A DNA stretch of 64,000 bases from Gonium pectorale (Eukaryota; Chlorophyta; Chlorophyceae; Chlamydomonadales; Volvocaceae). The translations under genes were made by a program, and so were the position numbers. Location of the stretch: assembly GCA_001584585.1 (NCBI GenBank), contig LSYV01000015.1, positions 1,318,123-1,382,122 on the forward strand. The letters run 5' to 3'. Positions 20,475 through 32,400 of the stretch are shown piece by piece (the first letter of the stretch is position 1; each line of letters begins with the position of its first letter). The notes under the pieces were generated by a model, which was not told where the DNA came from, ran no database searches, and was given only the letters and a program-made list of their open reading frames with translations.

Positions 20475-23400
20475 TCATATGTGGTCCACGTTGAGCATGG
20501 TCCGCATCTGCAGGTACGGGTTGTCCAGTAGCCGCTCGTCGTTGAGCTGCTGCGCGGTGCCGATGATGTGCCGCAGCGTGCGCCAGTACTTGTCGTGCTG
20601 GTTGAGCATCCAGTGCTTGAGCAGGTACACGCCTGCAGGCGGCGGGGCAGACGGTGTGGGAAGCACGTGGGCGGAGGGCAGGGGCAGGGCAGGAGGCAGG
20701 GCAGGGGGTCAGCGCCACGAGGCGGGAGGTGGGAGGCGGGGCGCAGGCGCGCAACACGGACCGCGGCCGCGCCCGTGTACAGAGAGGATTGACCGCAAGC
20801 GAGGGTCGCCTTTCGGGCCTTCCGATGCCCCTCAGGGCAGCGCGGGGACTCGGTATAATAGTGGGAACGACGGCCGTAGAAGCCTCAGCCAACCCACTGA
20901 CCGAACGCGTCGAGAAGTAACAGTCCGAACCAACCCAGCACCTAGCGCCAACCTGTTCCTCTAGCACGCGCACCTGCATAGTAGCGGCAGCGCAGGTCCT
21001 CGCAGCTGAGCTGGGCCTTGATGACGTGCGACAAAGAGTACTTGGCGAAGGCCTGGGGGTTGATGTCGACAGGAAGGACGTTTACCATACTTCAAGCCTA
21101 GCAAACAGCAAAACACCGCCACGCCACTGCCGTTTGTGAAGGTCTCCCGCGGGCTTGCGTGAGAGGCCGCACCGGACACGAAAGAAAGCCCAAGTATTAG
21201 AGAAGCGAAGTTGATGGCATGAGTGCGCACCACCGCAAGCCCCCCTCGGCCCAGCCTCGCAAGGCCAGCTGCGATTCAGACGTGGCGCTCGCCTCCTCCT
21301 AGCCGCAGCACGCACCTCCGGGTCCAGCGAGCAGCGCGCCATGAGCAGCAGCAGCAGCGCCAGCCGCCGGTCCTGCCAGTCGTCCTGCCACGGCCCCACC
21401 GCCGCGGCGGAGGGGGCCGCCTCACACGACAAGCTCGTCCGCACAGCACTCAGCGCCCCCGCGCCCGGCCCTGCCAGTGCACACGGCCGGCCGATGAAGC
21501 CGCGGTGCATGCTCCGATAGCCGCCACCGGCAACGCCTGCATCGGCGCCGGCAGCGCCGCCGCCGCCGCCGTCCCGGCCGGCGCCGTCCGCCGAGCCGTC
21601 GACGCTCTGGGAGCACTGCTGGAGCAGGGAGACCAGCAGCTCGGGTGGCGTGCAGGCGAGGGCATCTGGGTCAAAGGCCATGAGGCCCGACAGCAGCTGC
21701 TGCGAGACGAGCATGCCGCCGCCCGGCTCAAGGTGCGCCGGTTGCGTTCCCGGCGGTTGCTGTCCGTGGTGCTGCTGGCCGGCGGCCGCCGAAGCGGAGG
21801 CGCTCGATGCGTTGAGCACGGCCTGCTGCTGAGAGGAGGCGTGGGACTGCATGTGGGACAGAATGCTGCTGCCTCCAGTAGCGGCGCCGCTGCGAGGCGG
21901 CAGCAGGCCGCCGCGCGTGGTGCCGCCGAACGTGGCTGCCGCGCCGTGCGACGACGCCACACCGCGATCCGCCGCCAAGCCCGTCGGGCCGCCTGCGGAG
22001 CCAGCCGCTGCCGCAGCAGCGGCGGCTACGGCGGCAGCCGCCACCGGGTCCGGCTGCAGGAGCGCCGTTAGCACGGCGTCCGCCAGATCCAGCACGGCTG
22101 GCATCCGCGCCTCGGCACTACCGCACTGGAGCATCCACTGCAGGCCCACATAGTACAACTCCATCACCCTCCGGCAGGCCTCCAGCGCCGCCTCCTCATC
22201 GCCGACAGGGCCGGCTACCGCTGGCCCCCGGCCCGGCGTGCCGAAGCGCGGGGGTGAAGGCGGCAGCTCCGCCGCCGCCGCGACGGCCTTGAGGTCCGCC
22301 ACGACACGGCTGATAGCTGCCATGAGGAGCTCGCAGCCCAGGGGCGCCTCCCGGACGATGTGCTTCAGGGCATCGGCAAGCGAGGAGTTCCATCGGGGCA
22401 GCCCCGACGCCGCCGGAGCGGACGTGGCTGTGGCGGCCAGCTTGCTGGCCTCCGGCGAGGTCTTGAGCGATAGCGGCGACAGCAGCAGGAGCTGGCCCTG
22501 GAAGGCGCGGCACGCGGCCGAGAGCAGCTGCGCGGGGCGGAGCGAGCGGGGCGGGGTGACGGGAGGCGGCAGTCAGAGGCCGGGCCGATAGCGTCATCAG
22601 CCGAGCAAGCGACGGGCTACAGCTGTGACTACTGACACAAGCCAAGGACGCACGCGAAGCGCTGTCTATAGGCGTGGGGTGCGTGCTGCACGGTCTGGGT
22701 TCAAGCCAACATAACCCCCGGGCGGCGCAGCGAGCCCACCTTGTGCAGCCAGTGGATGGCCGCCTGGCGCGCCTCGGGCGTGTCCTGGCTGCACACGTCC
22801 ATGAACGCCCGCCACGCGGCCGACACGCCGCTGGCCGTCAGCGCCGGCCGCGCCACGGGGCCGCTTAGGCCGCCCACATGCGCCAGGCTGACCTCCATGT
22901 GCGCCCGCATTCGGTCATCCTGCAAGTGGCAGCATGCGTGCAGTGGCCGCAGTCGGGCTTTGCACAGCCAACACTTCGGGAGACGCGCACGCAGCATCCA
23001 ACCAAAACGGCAACGCATGCACAGCCCGCGGTAGCCCGAGGCGTGCACAGTCCGTCGGCCGCACCTTGGGGGATTGCATGCTGCCCACGCAGCAGTCCTC
23101 CAGCGCCTCCAGCAGGGGCCGCAGCAGCGCGCGCGCCGCGATGGTGGAGGCCACGCCGGCAGGCAGCGTATGGCCGTGCGCGGGAGAGGGAGCGTACTCG
23201 GCCGAGGCTGAGACGGAGGGCGCCGGCGACGTGGCTCCGAAGGCGCCGGCGACCAGCTCCGGACCCCCGACGGCACTGGCCAGCACGTCAGCAAGGCGGG
23301 AAGACATGCCCTGGACGCAGCGGGACAGGGTTGGTTCGAATCCTGTAAGGTGAAGGCACTTTAGTGCCATATATCAGTCACGACGCGGAAAAGCGCGGTT

Positions 23401-26400
23401 TTGAGGAGACTACTATTAACAACCTGGTGCAGGCCGAGCTCCAGCACAGTCCCGAGCCCCTGCCCTTGCCCACACGCACCGGCCAAGGCCGCTGCAGCGC
23501 CGCCCGCAGCGCAAGGCAGACGCTGTCCAGGTGCAGCCGCTGCAGAAGCGCCAGCACCGCCGCCGGTCCACCGTCCTGTCCGCGGCTGCCGGGGCTGCCC
23601 CCGGGGCCGCCGGCGCCGCTGCCGGCGAAGCGCTCACCGCTGCTGCTCAACGAGCCCGGGCCGGAGCCCAGCGACTCCAGGGCGCCGCCACCGGGGCAGC
23701 AGTACGACAGGGCAGTCAGCAGGGAGGCCCGCGAGTCGGGTGTGGGCGCCCGCATGAAGTGGTATAGGACCTCGCTCAGACCGCCAAACTCCTCCAGCCG
23801 CTGCGCAAGCGGGCCAGTTGCGCCCCCAGCAGCGGCTGCGCTATTCCCTGCCGCCACGCCGGCATCGCCCGCCGCCGCCGCGGCAGCCTGCGCCACAGCA
23901 GTCGGCAACGCGAAGGCGCTGTCGGCTCGCCTGCCAGTCGGCGTCCCCACCGCTGACGGTGGAGGCATCGGCGCCGCTGCCGATGATGCCGACGCTGACG
24001 CCGCGGCCGCCCCGGCGGAGGCCCGTACGAGCACGTACGGCACCAGCTTGAGGAGGTGGGCGTAGAGCTCCTGTGACCAGTTAAGATTGCAGGCGGCGCG
24101 GAGCAGCCCCGCCAGCGCCTGTGGCGGCAGGTGCTGCACCCATGCCGCGACCCAGTAGCCCCCGTGGCTACACAGCTGCGCGGTGCAGCCCATCGCGGCG
24201 CGCCACACGTCCTCTGCGTATTCGCAGCTCTGGTGGCCGAGGGCAGATCAGAGGCAGGTGGAGTGGTGAAAGAGCGGGGAGAGCGTACATTCATGTAAAG
24301 GGTATAAGTTAGGTTGGCAGTGGCACCCTATGGCGCTGTAGGCAAACATCCTCATCTCGAGCTCTGAGCAGAATTCCCCACTACGGGTCGTGCAGCTCGA
24401 TAGCAGCAACCCTAACTGCGAGGCGAGAGCCCAGCCCTTCTTTATTCTCCCAGAAACCAAGCAATCTACCCGGTGCCCTACGACACCATCGACGCACCTC
24501 ATATACATCGCACAGCATCTGGAAGAGTAGCGCACGTAGCCAACGGTCGAAGCCCGCCGCCGAGCCGGCTGCCTCGCCGTCCAACCCACCGCCGGCGGCG
24601 CCCAGGACCGCTGGCTGCTGCGAAGTCCTAGCCTCCGGGGCCACGGACGGCGCGGGCGACGGCGGCGGCACCGGAGGTCGAGATCCCTCCTTCTGCGCCT
24701 GCCCATCCGCAGCACCGGCACCGGCAGCGCCTCTGCTGGCGTTCCGCAATAAATGACCGTGTTGCCCGGCTGCTGCCATGCCACTGAGGCTCCCGCCCGA
24801 GTCCAACAGGGCGCTCCCCGCGAGGCCCAAGCTGTGCGACGCAAGTGTCCGTAATGGGTCTTTGCTGCTCAGCTGCGCCGTCGCCAGCGGGGCAGGCGGC
24901 GGGGTGGACGAGGGCGCAGGCGGCCGCGGCGCCGGCGGCGGGGTGAGGCCGCCGCCGCCAGAGGCGAACGGCGAGATCGGCGCAGAACTGCAGACCTACA
25001 GGACAGGCGGTGAAGAGGGTGCCTGCCATCAACGAAGGACACGGTGGCCAGGCATGCGTGGGAACGCGTTGGGACATCAACTGAAGTGCCTGTGGTGTGC
25101 CGAGTTGACGTGTAATTACATGGGGTGCCATTCCGAGGTCGCAGAGAGCCGCCGCCCTCCGTAGACGCATTTATTAGGCAAGGGCGCGTGCGGTGATACG
25201 CCAGTGCCATGGAGCGCCACGGTAAACCGCTCACAACCGGCTGTACGCCACAGCATATCCGCACCTGCCAGGGCAGCTGTACGCCGTTTGCGCCGCCGCC
25301 GCCCGCCTCGGCCGCCGCCGCCAGCGCGGCCTCCTCCGCCTCGCCTCGCAGCATGGTGCCGTGCATCGCCAGGTTGTAGAGCACGTCGAACGCGCGCGCG
25401 CGGGTGGCGGGCTGCGAGCTGCGCAGCGCAGCACGCAGCATGCGCAGCACGAGCGTGTAGGAGCCCACGGGGCCGCATCGCATCCACATGTCCACGATGA
25501 GCTTCATGAGGATGCTGCCGCACATCTGAGGGCGGGCGCGCCAGCAGCATGCAGTGCTCATTGCGCAGAACGGGGAGGTACACCAACCAGGCCGGGTGAA
25601 GGGTAAGGAGTAGTAATCGCTGTGACAAGGAGAATCGGGGGCCCCCACTGCACAACCACACCGTCTCAGGGGCCGCGAAACATGCAACCCAGCCCGCATT
25701 AATGCCACAAGGCGTACACAGCCCACCAAGTAAACCAAAGCACCTTGTGTGATTACTCTTTCCGGTACACTCCCAGCCTCAGGCCCAACCTCCAGGTCAA
25801 GTTGCATAACCCACTTCTTCCCATCCCCCGCCCAGACCTTTCCGCACCTGCGCAAAGTCCGGGTCCTCCTCGAAGGCGGCTTGCCACATGCCCTCCGGCT
25901 GGCCAGACGCCTCCGCCTCCGCCTCGTCCACCCCTGGGGGCCCCCCGACTGCTGCCAACGCGCTGGCCGCCCGCACCCCACACACGGCCTCCACCACCAC
26001 GGCCACGTCCGCCTCCGTCATCGGCAGCTGCTCCGAGCGATTGTAAGGAGGGTGGTGGAACAGCAAGCGGCCGGGGCGGGCGCGCCGACCCCCGGGTCCG
26101 TGCCGTGCGCCGCCGGCGCCTCCGCCGCTTGGATGGCCATTGGCGCGCGCGGGGCGGGGGCGCTGCTGCTGTCCCGGCGTTTGCTGCTGCAGTGCCTGGA
26201 GGTGCGAGGGTGTGGCAGAGAGGCGGAGGGCACAGGGTATGAGCTCGAGCCGTAGCCCGAAGGACAGGAAAGCGGGATGGCGCCATGCCACGATAAGCCG
26301 ACGCTTGCGACTAGCGACGTGTCGCCCGCAAATGCGCCCAAGTGCGATACCGACCCGCATATATGGTGTGCAACATGGACAACGCATCGCGGTTTCCCTC

Positions 26401-29173
26401 TCCATCCCTGCGGCCCCTCTGCGGCCGCCCCACACTTCAAGCGCGCCGCACCTCGCCCCGCGCCTCTCCGAGCACCTCGGCCAGGTGTCTCCCAATGTCC
26501 TGCTCCTCGAGGTCCAACACGCAGCGATGGATAGTGGCGATGCTGATGGGCGGCGCGCCGGACAGCGAGAGCGGAGGCGACGGGGGCGGGGCACCACCCG
26601 ACGAGCCAGGCAGGACTCCTGCGCCAGTGTGGGGGATGTTTCCCTAAGCCTGTGACTCCGTTCTCGCAGACGATAGGCGAGTCCCGGAAGGACTACTCGT
26701 CCTTGCGCGTTGCAATGCCATGTAAGGACATCTACCCGATCACGGCACAGACTTTACAGGGCCCTTTCCACAAGGACCCGAAAGGACTGACGCGCGGGAT
26801 GCTGGATCTTGCTGCCATGTGCTGCGGGCCGGCCACTCACGTGCCAGGGTAACCCGCGGCGCCAGATCGGGCAAGTGCTGCATCCAAGCCACAGCGCGCT
26901 TCGCCGTGGCGGTCGGCGGCGGCGGGGGGAGCTGCAGGGGCCTGGCAGGCACAGCCCATGTCGGCTCAGCCCCGTTCGCCGCCTGCGACGGGCGGGAAAA
27001 CAGGCTCCCATTTTACGCGCTATACATTACTAGAAGAGCTAGATTGCAACACCTGCATCGGTCCAGCACTCAGCTGGAAACGTTCAACTCTGTGCAAGTC
27101 CCGTGTCAACAATGCAAGCGGGGGGCGTCACAGAAAGCCGCCACCAAACCAGCGTTCATAGCTGGCACCGAGGCCCCCGTTCCTCGCTTCGCCTGCCCTC
27201 ACCTGCTGCGGCGACGGCACGCTGACGTCCTCCCAGCTGCGAGGCCCCTTGCTGTTGGACTGCCGCAGCCACGCCGGCACGGGCGGCCCCGTGGCCGCCG
27301 CAGCTGCGGCAGCGTACCCGCCCATCAGCGCGTCGGCATCGGTGGGACTGGGCAGCGCGTCCGCCGCCGCGTATCGGTCATTGGCGCGGCCCAGCGTGGT
27401 GCTGCTGACGCTGACCTTGACGCCGGGGAAGCGCCCATCTGCATCACCAAGTGGAAGAGCGACCGGATCAGTCAGCCAGCGCTTCCAGTGGTGATGTCCT
27501 TGATGCGCATGCGGGAAGCCGCACGGGCAGGCGCAGCGGGGTGAGCGAGAGCCGTGCACCCAATCGAGGCTCACTGAATGGGATACAAACCGAATCATCG
27601 CACAGGTTCCGGGGGGCCGGAGGAGCAAAAGGTCTCCTTACCGGTAGCAAGCCGGGGCAAGTCCTCCCTCGACCGGCCCCAGGAGCCGCGCAGGCTGCTG
27701 CTCGTGCTGCCTGCCCCCGTCAGGGAGCCATAGCTGCCCCTGCAGGCGGGCACAGGGCACTCCGTCATGAGCAATTGCACAGGCGGCAGTGAATCAATAA
27801 CATGGCGCTGATTGACAACCCCCACACAGATTGCTGCACAGACGGTAAGGTCGTCAGGGCCGAGCCCATCGCCATACCTGAGGCCACGCAACCCTCCCGG
27901 CCGCTCGCTGCGCAGCTGCCGAAGGCACGAGCGAACATAAGTCACTGCAGAGCGACCTGGGGGAATAGGAGTAAGGGGCGCCACAGCACAGTACGGCGTT
28001 CGTACACGACGGCAGAGCAGGGCTGGGAATATGGAAACGCGTTGAAGGCGGAGGCGTGGAGAAAAGGCCGCAGAGGCACGAGAGCCGAAGCACATACGGG
28101 TTCGCAGACCACCGGAGCATGATACGTGTGCTGCGCTGTCGGCGCAACGCAGCAGACAGCTAAAAGTCTCTACCCCCACCCGCGACGATGCACGCACCTG
28201 CGGGGGACAGCTCCTTAAGTTCCTGCACGCGGAAGCTGAACTCCTCCAACAACGCAGCAACCTCCGCCGACGGTGAGAACCTGCAGGCAGGGCCCATCAC
28301 GCTCGCCCCCAGTTGCGTACCTCTCAGTTGAGCACAACCTATTTGGTGTTCCTTGCGCAGGCGGGGAACTGCACACGAAGCAACCCCGGCTTCCACCCCC
28401 ATGGCTCCCTGACAATGCGACCGACGCATCACCCACCTCAGGAGGTACACCTTGAGCAGTGACACCACCTTCTCCACCAGTGGCACACTGGGTTGGGCAC
28501 ATAGGAAAGGCGGCGCAGCGCAGCAGCACAGAGGTGGGTCCATCAGGACCCGGCCGGACCCCGCTGCACCTAAGCAGCCCTGTAGCCTCTGTCGATGCGT
28601 TCCCCCGAACACACCTACATGGCCGCCCATGACTGTAGCATCCGGCTGTTTGTGGGGCCACCTGAGGCTCACCTGAACGGCTCGGTGTACGCTCTGCTGA
28701 GCAGGCCCTCATAGACGGCATCTGTGCTCCGCGGGTCCCCAAAGTAAACCTGTGGAATGTCATTGTCCAGGGGCAAACGGGGAGAGAAACACTGTGTACT
28801 GAAATGTTTTACATTATTGGAACCCGCCCAGGCGTCCCACAAGCGGGCCCCGGGAGCGCAGGGAGGCGTGGGAGGCGGCAGGGAGGCGTGGGGTTTCATC
28901 CGGCACACCGTGGCCCCATGTACAAGAATGTGAGAACCACGACTGCAGCACAGAACTCTAGTGGGTAGCCCGCGAGTTGCAGCGGCGGCTGAGCAGCATC
29001 GGTCCGAGGCACCCTCCGGCAACTTCCACAGAACAAGCCACCCCGCGGCGCCCTCCTTAGACAAAGGGCACATTGAGCATCACCTCCAAAGTCCGAAGTA
29101 CGTCCGAAGATGGATAGACCCCAAAGGGACTCGTGGAGTCGGAGATGGCCCGTGAAAGGCCCGGAGGCAGCAT
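20475..29173 (-). CDS. Large alpha-solenoid (ARM/HEAT-like) protein, plant At3g12590-type
   Basis: 1583 residues in 18 exons, all phases consistent: 29173-29084, 28749-28673, 28487-28437, 28280-28198, 27944-27878, 27739-27642, 27498-27203, 26931-26841, 26618-26452, 26195-25848, 25525-25265, 24995-24498, 24229-23480, 23310-23065, 22919-22740, 22527-21316, 21052-20974, 20632-20475. The N-terminus (SDVLRTLEVYFGDPRSTDAV), the middle (ILMKLIVDMWMRCGPVG, ARAFDVLYNLAMHG) and the C-terminus (LLKHWMLNQHDKYWRTLRHI, DNPYLQMRTML) recall, from memory, an uncharacterised Arabidopsis family represented by At3g12590. Helix pairs alternate with Ala/Gly/Ser/Pro inserts, largest in the 404-codon exon 22527-21316, which is typical of volvocine versions of conserved proteins. 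No enzyme motif, signal peptide or membrane span is evident. The molecular role is unknown; scaffold or trafficking functions are only guesses. The gene is divergent from the splicing factor at 29493. Confidence 0.84.
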
Positions 29174-29492
29174 GGCTTTGTGCTGCCTAGCCCGGCATCT
29201 AGCTATGCGTGCATCGTGTTAATGTGATCAGCAATCATCGGCTTCAAGACAAGAAAGAGGGAGCTGTAGGTCCAAACAAAAGATTGAGGCAGAATCAAAA
29301 AAAGACTCTTTAGTCCAAACAGGATGCAATTACGAGGGAGGGAGCCCGTAAGGAAGTACTTTGTTCAGCATTTGGATTCATAACTGTGTTTCCTCTTTTT
29401 GGCTACGTTGCTTTCGATCGTCTTGTATTGCCATAATTTGAAGCATCGTCAACTCTTTTTCATACGGCGGAGCTGCCGACACCGCGAGCGGA
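29174..29492. promoter_or_regulatory. Bidirectional promoter between solenoid and splicing-factor genes
   Basis: The 319 bases between two divergent ATG codons must hold both 5' UTRs and promoters. The stretch from about 29215 to 29460 is clearly AT-richer than its surroundings, with A and T runs, but I see no clear TATA box. Confidence 0.5.
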
Positions 29493-32400
29493 ATGAGCAG
29501 CGGCTGGTGGGTGGCCAGTCCAGCTGGCGGGCCTCCAGTTGGACCTTATAGTGAGCCGGCACTCAAAGGTGCGCGCTGCGTCTCTTCGCGGGGAGGCGGG
29601 TCTCTAGAAGCACCCTCGGGCGTGCGAGTCAGGAGCACACGCGGTTACGCGCCGAGCCAGTACCAGCTGGAGGGTGACAGGGACTGTAGCGTTGCGTGGA
29701 GGTGGCGGGCAGGGGAGGCATCGCACGTCGCACACACGGTTCGTGCTTGGAGCCGCTAGGCGGCTACGCCGCACCGTCGCCTGTGCAAGCATAAGGGCTG
29801 GAGCCCCGCTGCAATCCCCCTCCCTACAACCACACTTACACGCCTCATATACCAGCCCTTACCTTACGCAAGCAACTCTGCACCTGTGTCCGTTCGCCTC
29901 GACACGCCGTACCCCGCGTGGCTGACCCCTCGATCAAGCCTTCCGGGGGTTATAGCTGTCATCCCACAGGTTTACACATCGCCACTGAAGTTGTGCGCCC
30001 GGCCTGGAAGCCATGTCCTGTCCACGCGCAGGGCACCCGGGCGTGGGAGGCCTGCCAGCATCACGCCTGCCCTCCCGCCCCTCGGCCTCCCGCCCCACTT
30101 CCCCAGGCCTCCTGGATGACGGCCACATCACGGGCGACTCGCCCGTGTGGTGTGAGGGCCGCACCGAGTGGAAGAAAATCAGCGAAACGGAGGAGCTGCG
30201 TTACCTGACGGATGCCGATGGCGGCGACAGCCGGCCCAAGAAGAGCAGGCGAGGCCTCTGGTGACCTGGGGCCGTCGGGCAGTGCATTGGGGGCCCAGCG
30301 TCATGCAATGCAACTACGGGGGAGCGCGGACGGAGGGGCAGCCTGTCCACGGTGTCGCGGAGGCGGAGCGGCAGCGAGTGGTGGCTGGGCCGGGAAGCGA
30401 CGACGGCGTAGAGGAACGGAGCAGGCAGGGCTGAGCGCGCTGGGCTAGGGAACTGTGCCGAAGCGTTGTGACGCCAACGTATGCACCAACGAACGCGACG
30501 CAGACCTGTATGGCCGAGGGCCGGCAAGGCGCGGCCTGTGGCCGCCGCCGGTCGTCGCCAAGCTGGGTGTGCCGGATCTGTGTCCAACTCCCACAACCAC
30601 CCTTGTCCGGGCTCCGACGCGTCGCGTCCGTCACGGCCCGTTTCTTTGGTTGCAGGCGGGCTGACCCTGGCACTGAGCTTGAGCTGCTGGAGGCGGAGGC
30701 AGCGGCCATGGAAGCGGAAAGGGCTGCCAAGGTGGGCGCGTCGGTGGGCTGTGGCAGCCTTGGGCGTGCGGGTGGCACAAGGCAGGGGGTGAGCGCGGGT
30801 TTTGGGGGCGTGTATGCGGCGCCACGGGGCCAGCAACGAGCGAGCTGGTGCGTTTGTTACCTTGCAGCTGGCTGCAAGGCTGCATGGGGGCGGCTAGCCA
30901 GCTACGGTGCACAACGCGGTGCCAGCTTGTCGGCGCCATGGCCAACGTACGCCAGGCAAGGAGCCCGTGTGCTCCACGGTCTAGAATTGAGAGTGCTTGG
31001 CGCGCTTGCAGCAACGGGTGCATGTAGCCGCGGTGTGATGGCGGATACCGTAAGCGGGATGCTCCTGCTGCTGACCGGGTGGGCACCAAGGGGCCCTGTA
31101 TGCGACACACGTCGCCAAAGCAGTGCGGCTCCCGGGCCTAGCTGCTGGCGCCCAGCTCGTCGTTGTTCATGCCCCTTTCCCTTCAACTCCCCCTTGCCGG
31201 TGCGCTCACAGGCAGCTGAGGCGGCGGTGGCCGCGGCAGATGGCGATGACGTCACGGCCGCGGATGCGCCCGGGACGCCCGAGGAGCTCGAGTTTGAGGA
31301 CGACGACGGCACGAGCTACGTGTGGGACCGGAGGTACGTGCGCCGCCGGCCGCGCACAGGCCGCAGGACCGGAGCGCGAAGAAATGAAGGGGAGTGTTGG
31401 ACACAAGGTTCAGGACTTGGGGCTGGTAGCTCAGAGCTAGAGCAGGGGCGCGCAGTTTGTGTCTCACGCGGCGCTTGCGGCGCGTACGGGGCTGGGCGGT
31501 GCACAGCGGGGCGCGGCCGTCGGAACGCGGGAGCCGCAGTCGCGAAGTCCTGGATTGCCGCATGCGCGCAATGTACAGTTCAAACCGTTGGCGTCGGTCT
31601 GAGGTCTAAGCCTGTTCCAAAAGCACCCTCCCCCCAACAACTGCTTGTTCTCCGTTTCCGCTTCATGTCCTCCGGTGGCTCACCCTTGGGCCGCGCCCGC
31701 GCCCCGCGGGCGCGGCATCGCAAGAGCTTGCCCACGGACTGAGTACCGCCCCCCCCCCTGCTCCCCGCCAGACTGCGGAAATACATGCCCAAGGAGGGGC
31801 AAGGGCAGAAGGGCGGGCCAGTTCCCGAGGAGGCCGCGTACGACATTGACGCGATGACGTATGAGGTATGGGTTCCAGCCGACCGTTGCCGGGCGTATCC
31901 TGCCCAGGTCGTGTGTCATCATGTTAAAGGGACGCGCATGTCTGTCGCCCCAGGCTTCTCGCTACCACCTCCAGCTGCACAGCACGACCTGGGCAGGCTC
32001 CAAGGGCACCTGCTGAACGGCTTTCCGTAGGAGATGCTCTTTTACTATTGCGGCAACCCTCTCCTTCGCTGCACCCCTCTGCCCAAAGCACAGCTGGGCT
32101 AAGCTCGCGTGTGCGTCCTCTTTTTTTGCGCAGCCCGAAGAGGAAGTGATCCCCTCACTCGCGCAAGCGCGCGCCGCTGAGGCGGAGGCAGAGGCGGAGG
32201 CGGAGGAGGCGCAGAAGCGGGACCGGAAAGTAAGTCACTACTGCACGACAACCCCGTCTGTGTCGCACAGATGCGCATGCCGCCACCGCAGCTCTTCGTC
32301 AGTCTTAGTCCTCACGCTGCTGTCCGGAATACACACCGCGCCTGATTGGACTGACCCGCCGGCGCATCGATTCATAAAGGCTTATGTGGTCCGCTGGTGT

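Noticed and set aside
23333..23343. GGTTCGAATCC, a tRNA B-box-like sequence
   Set aside because: Flanking bases do not form a T-arm stem and no A-box or acceptor stem fits; it lies in an intron of the solenoid gene.
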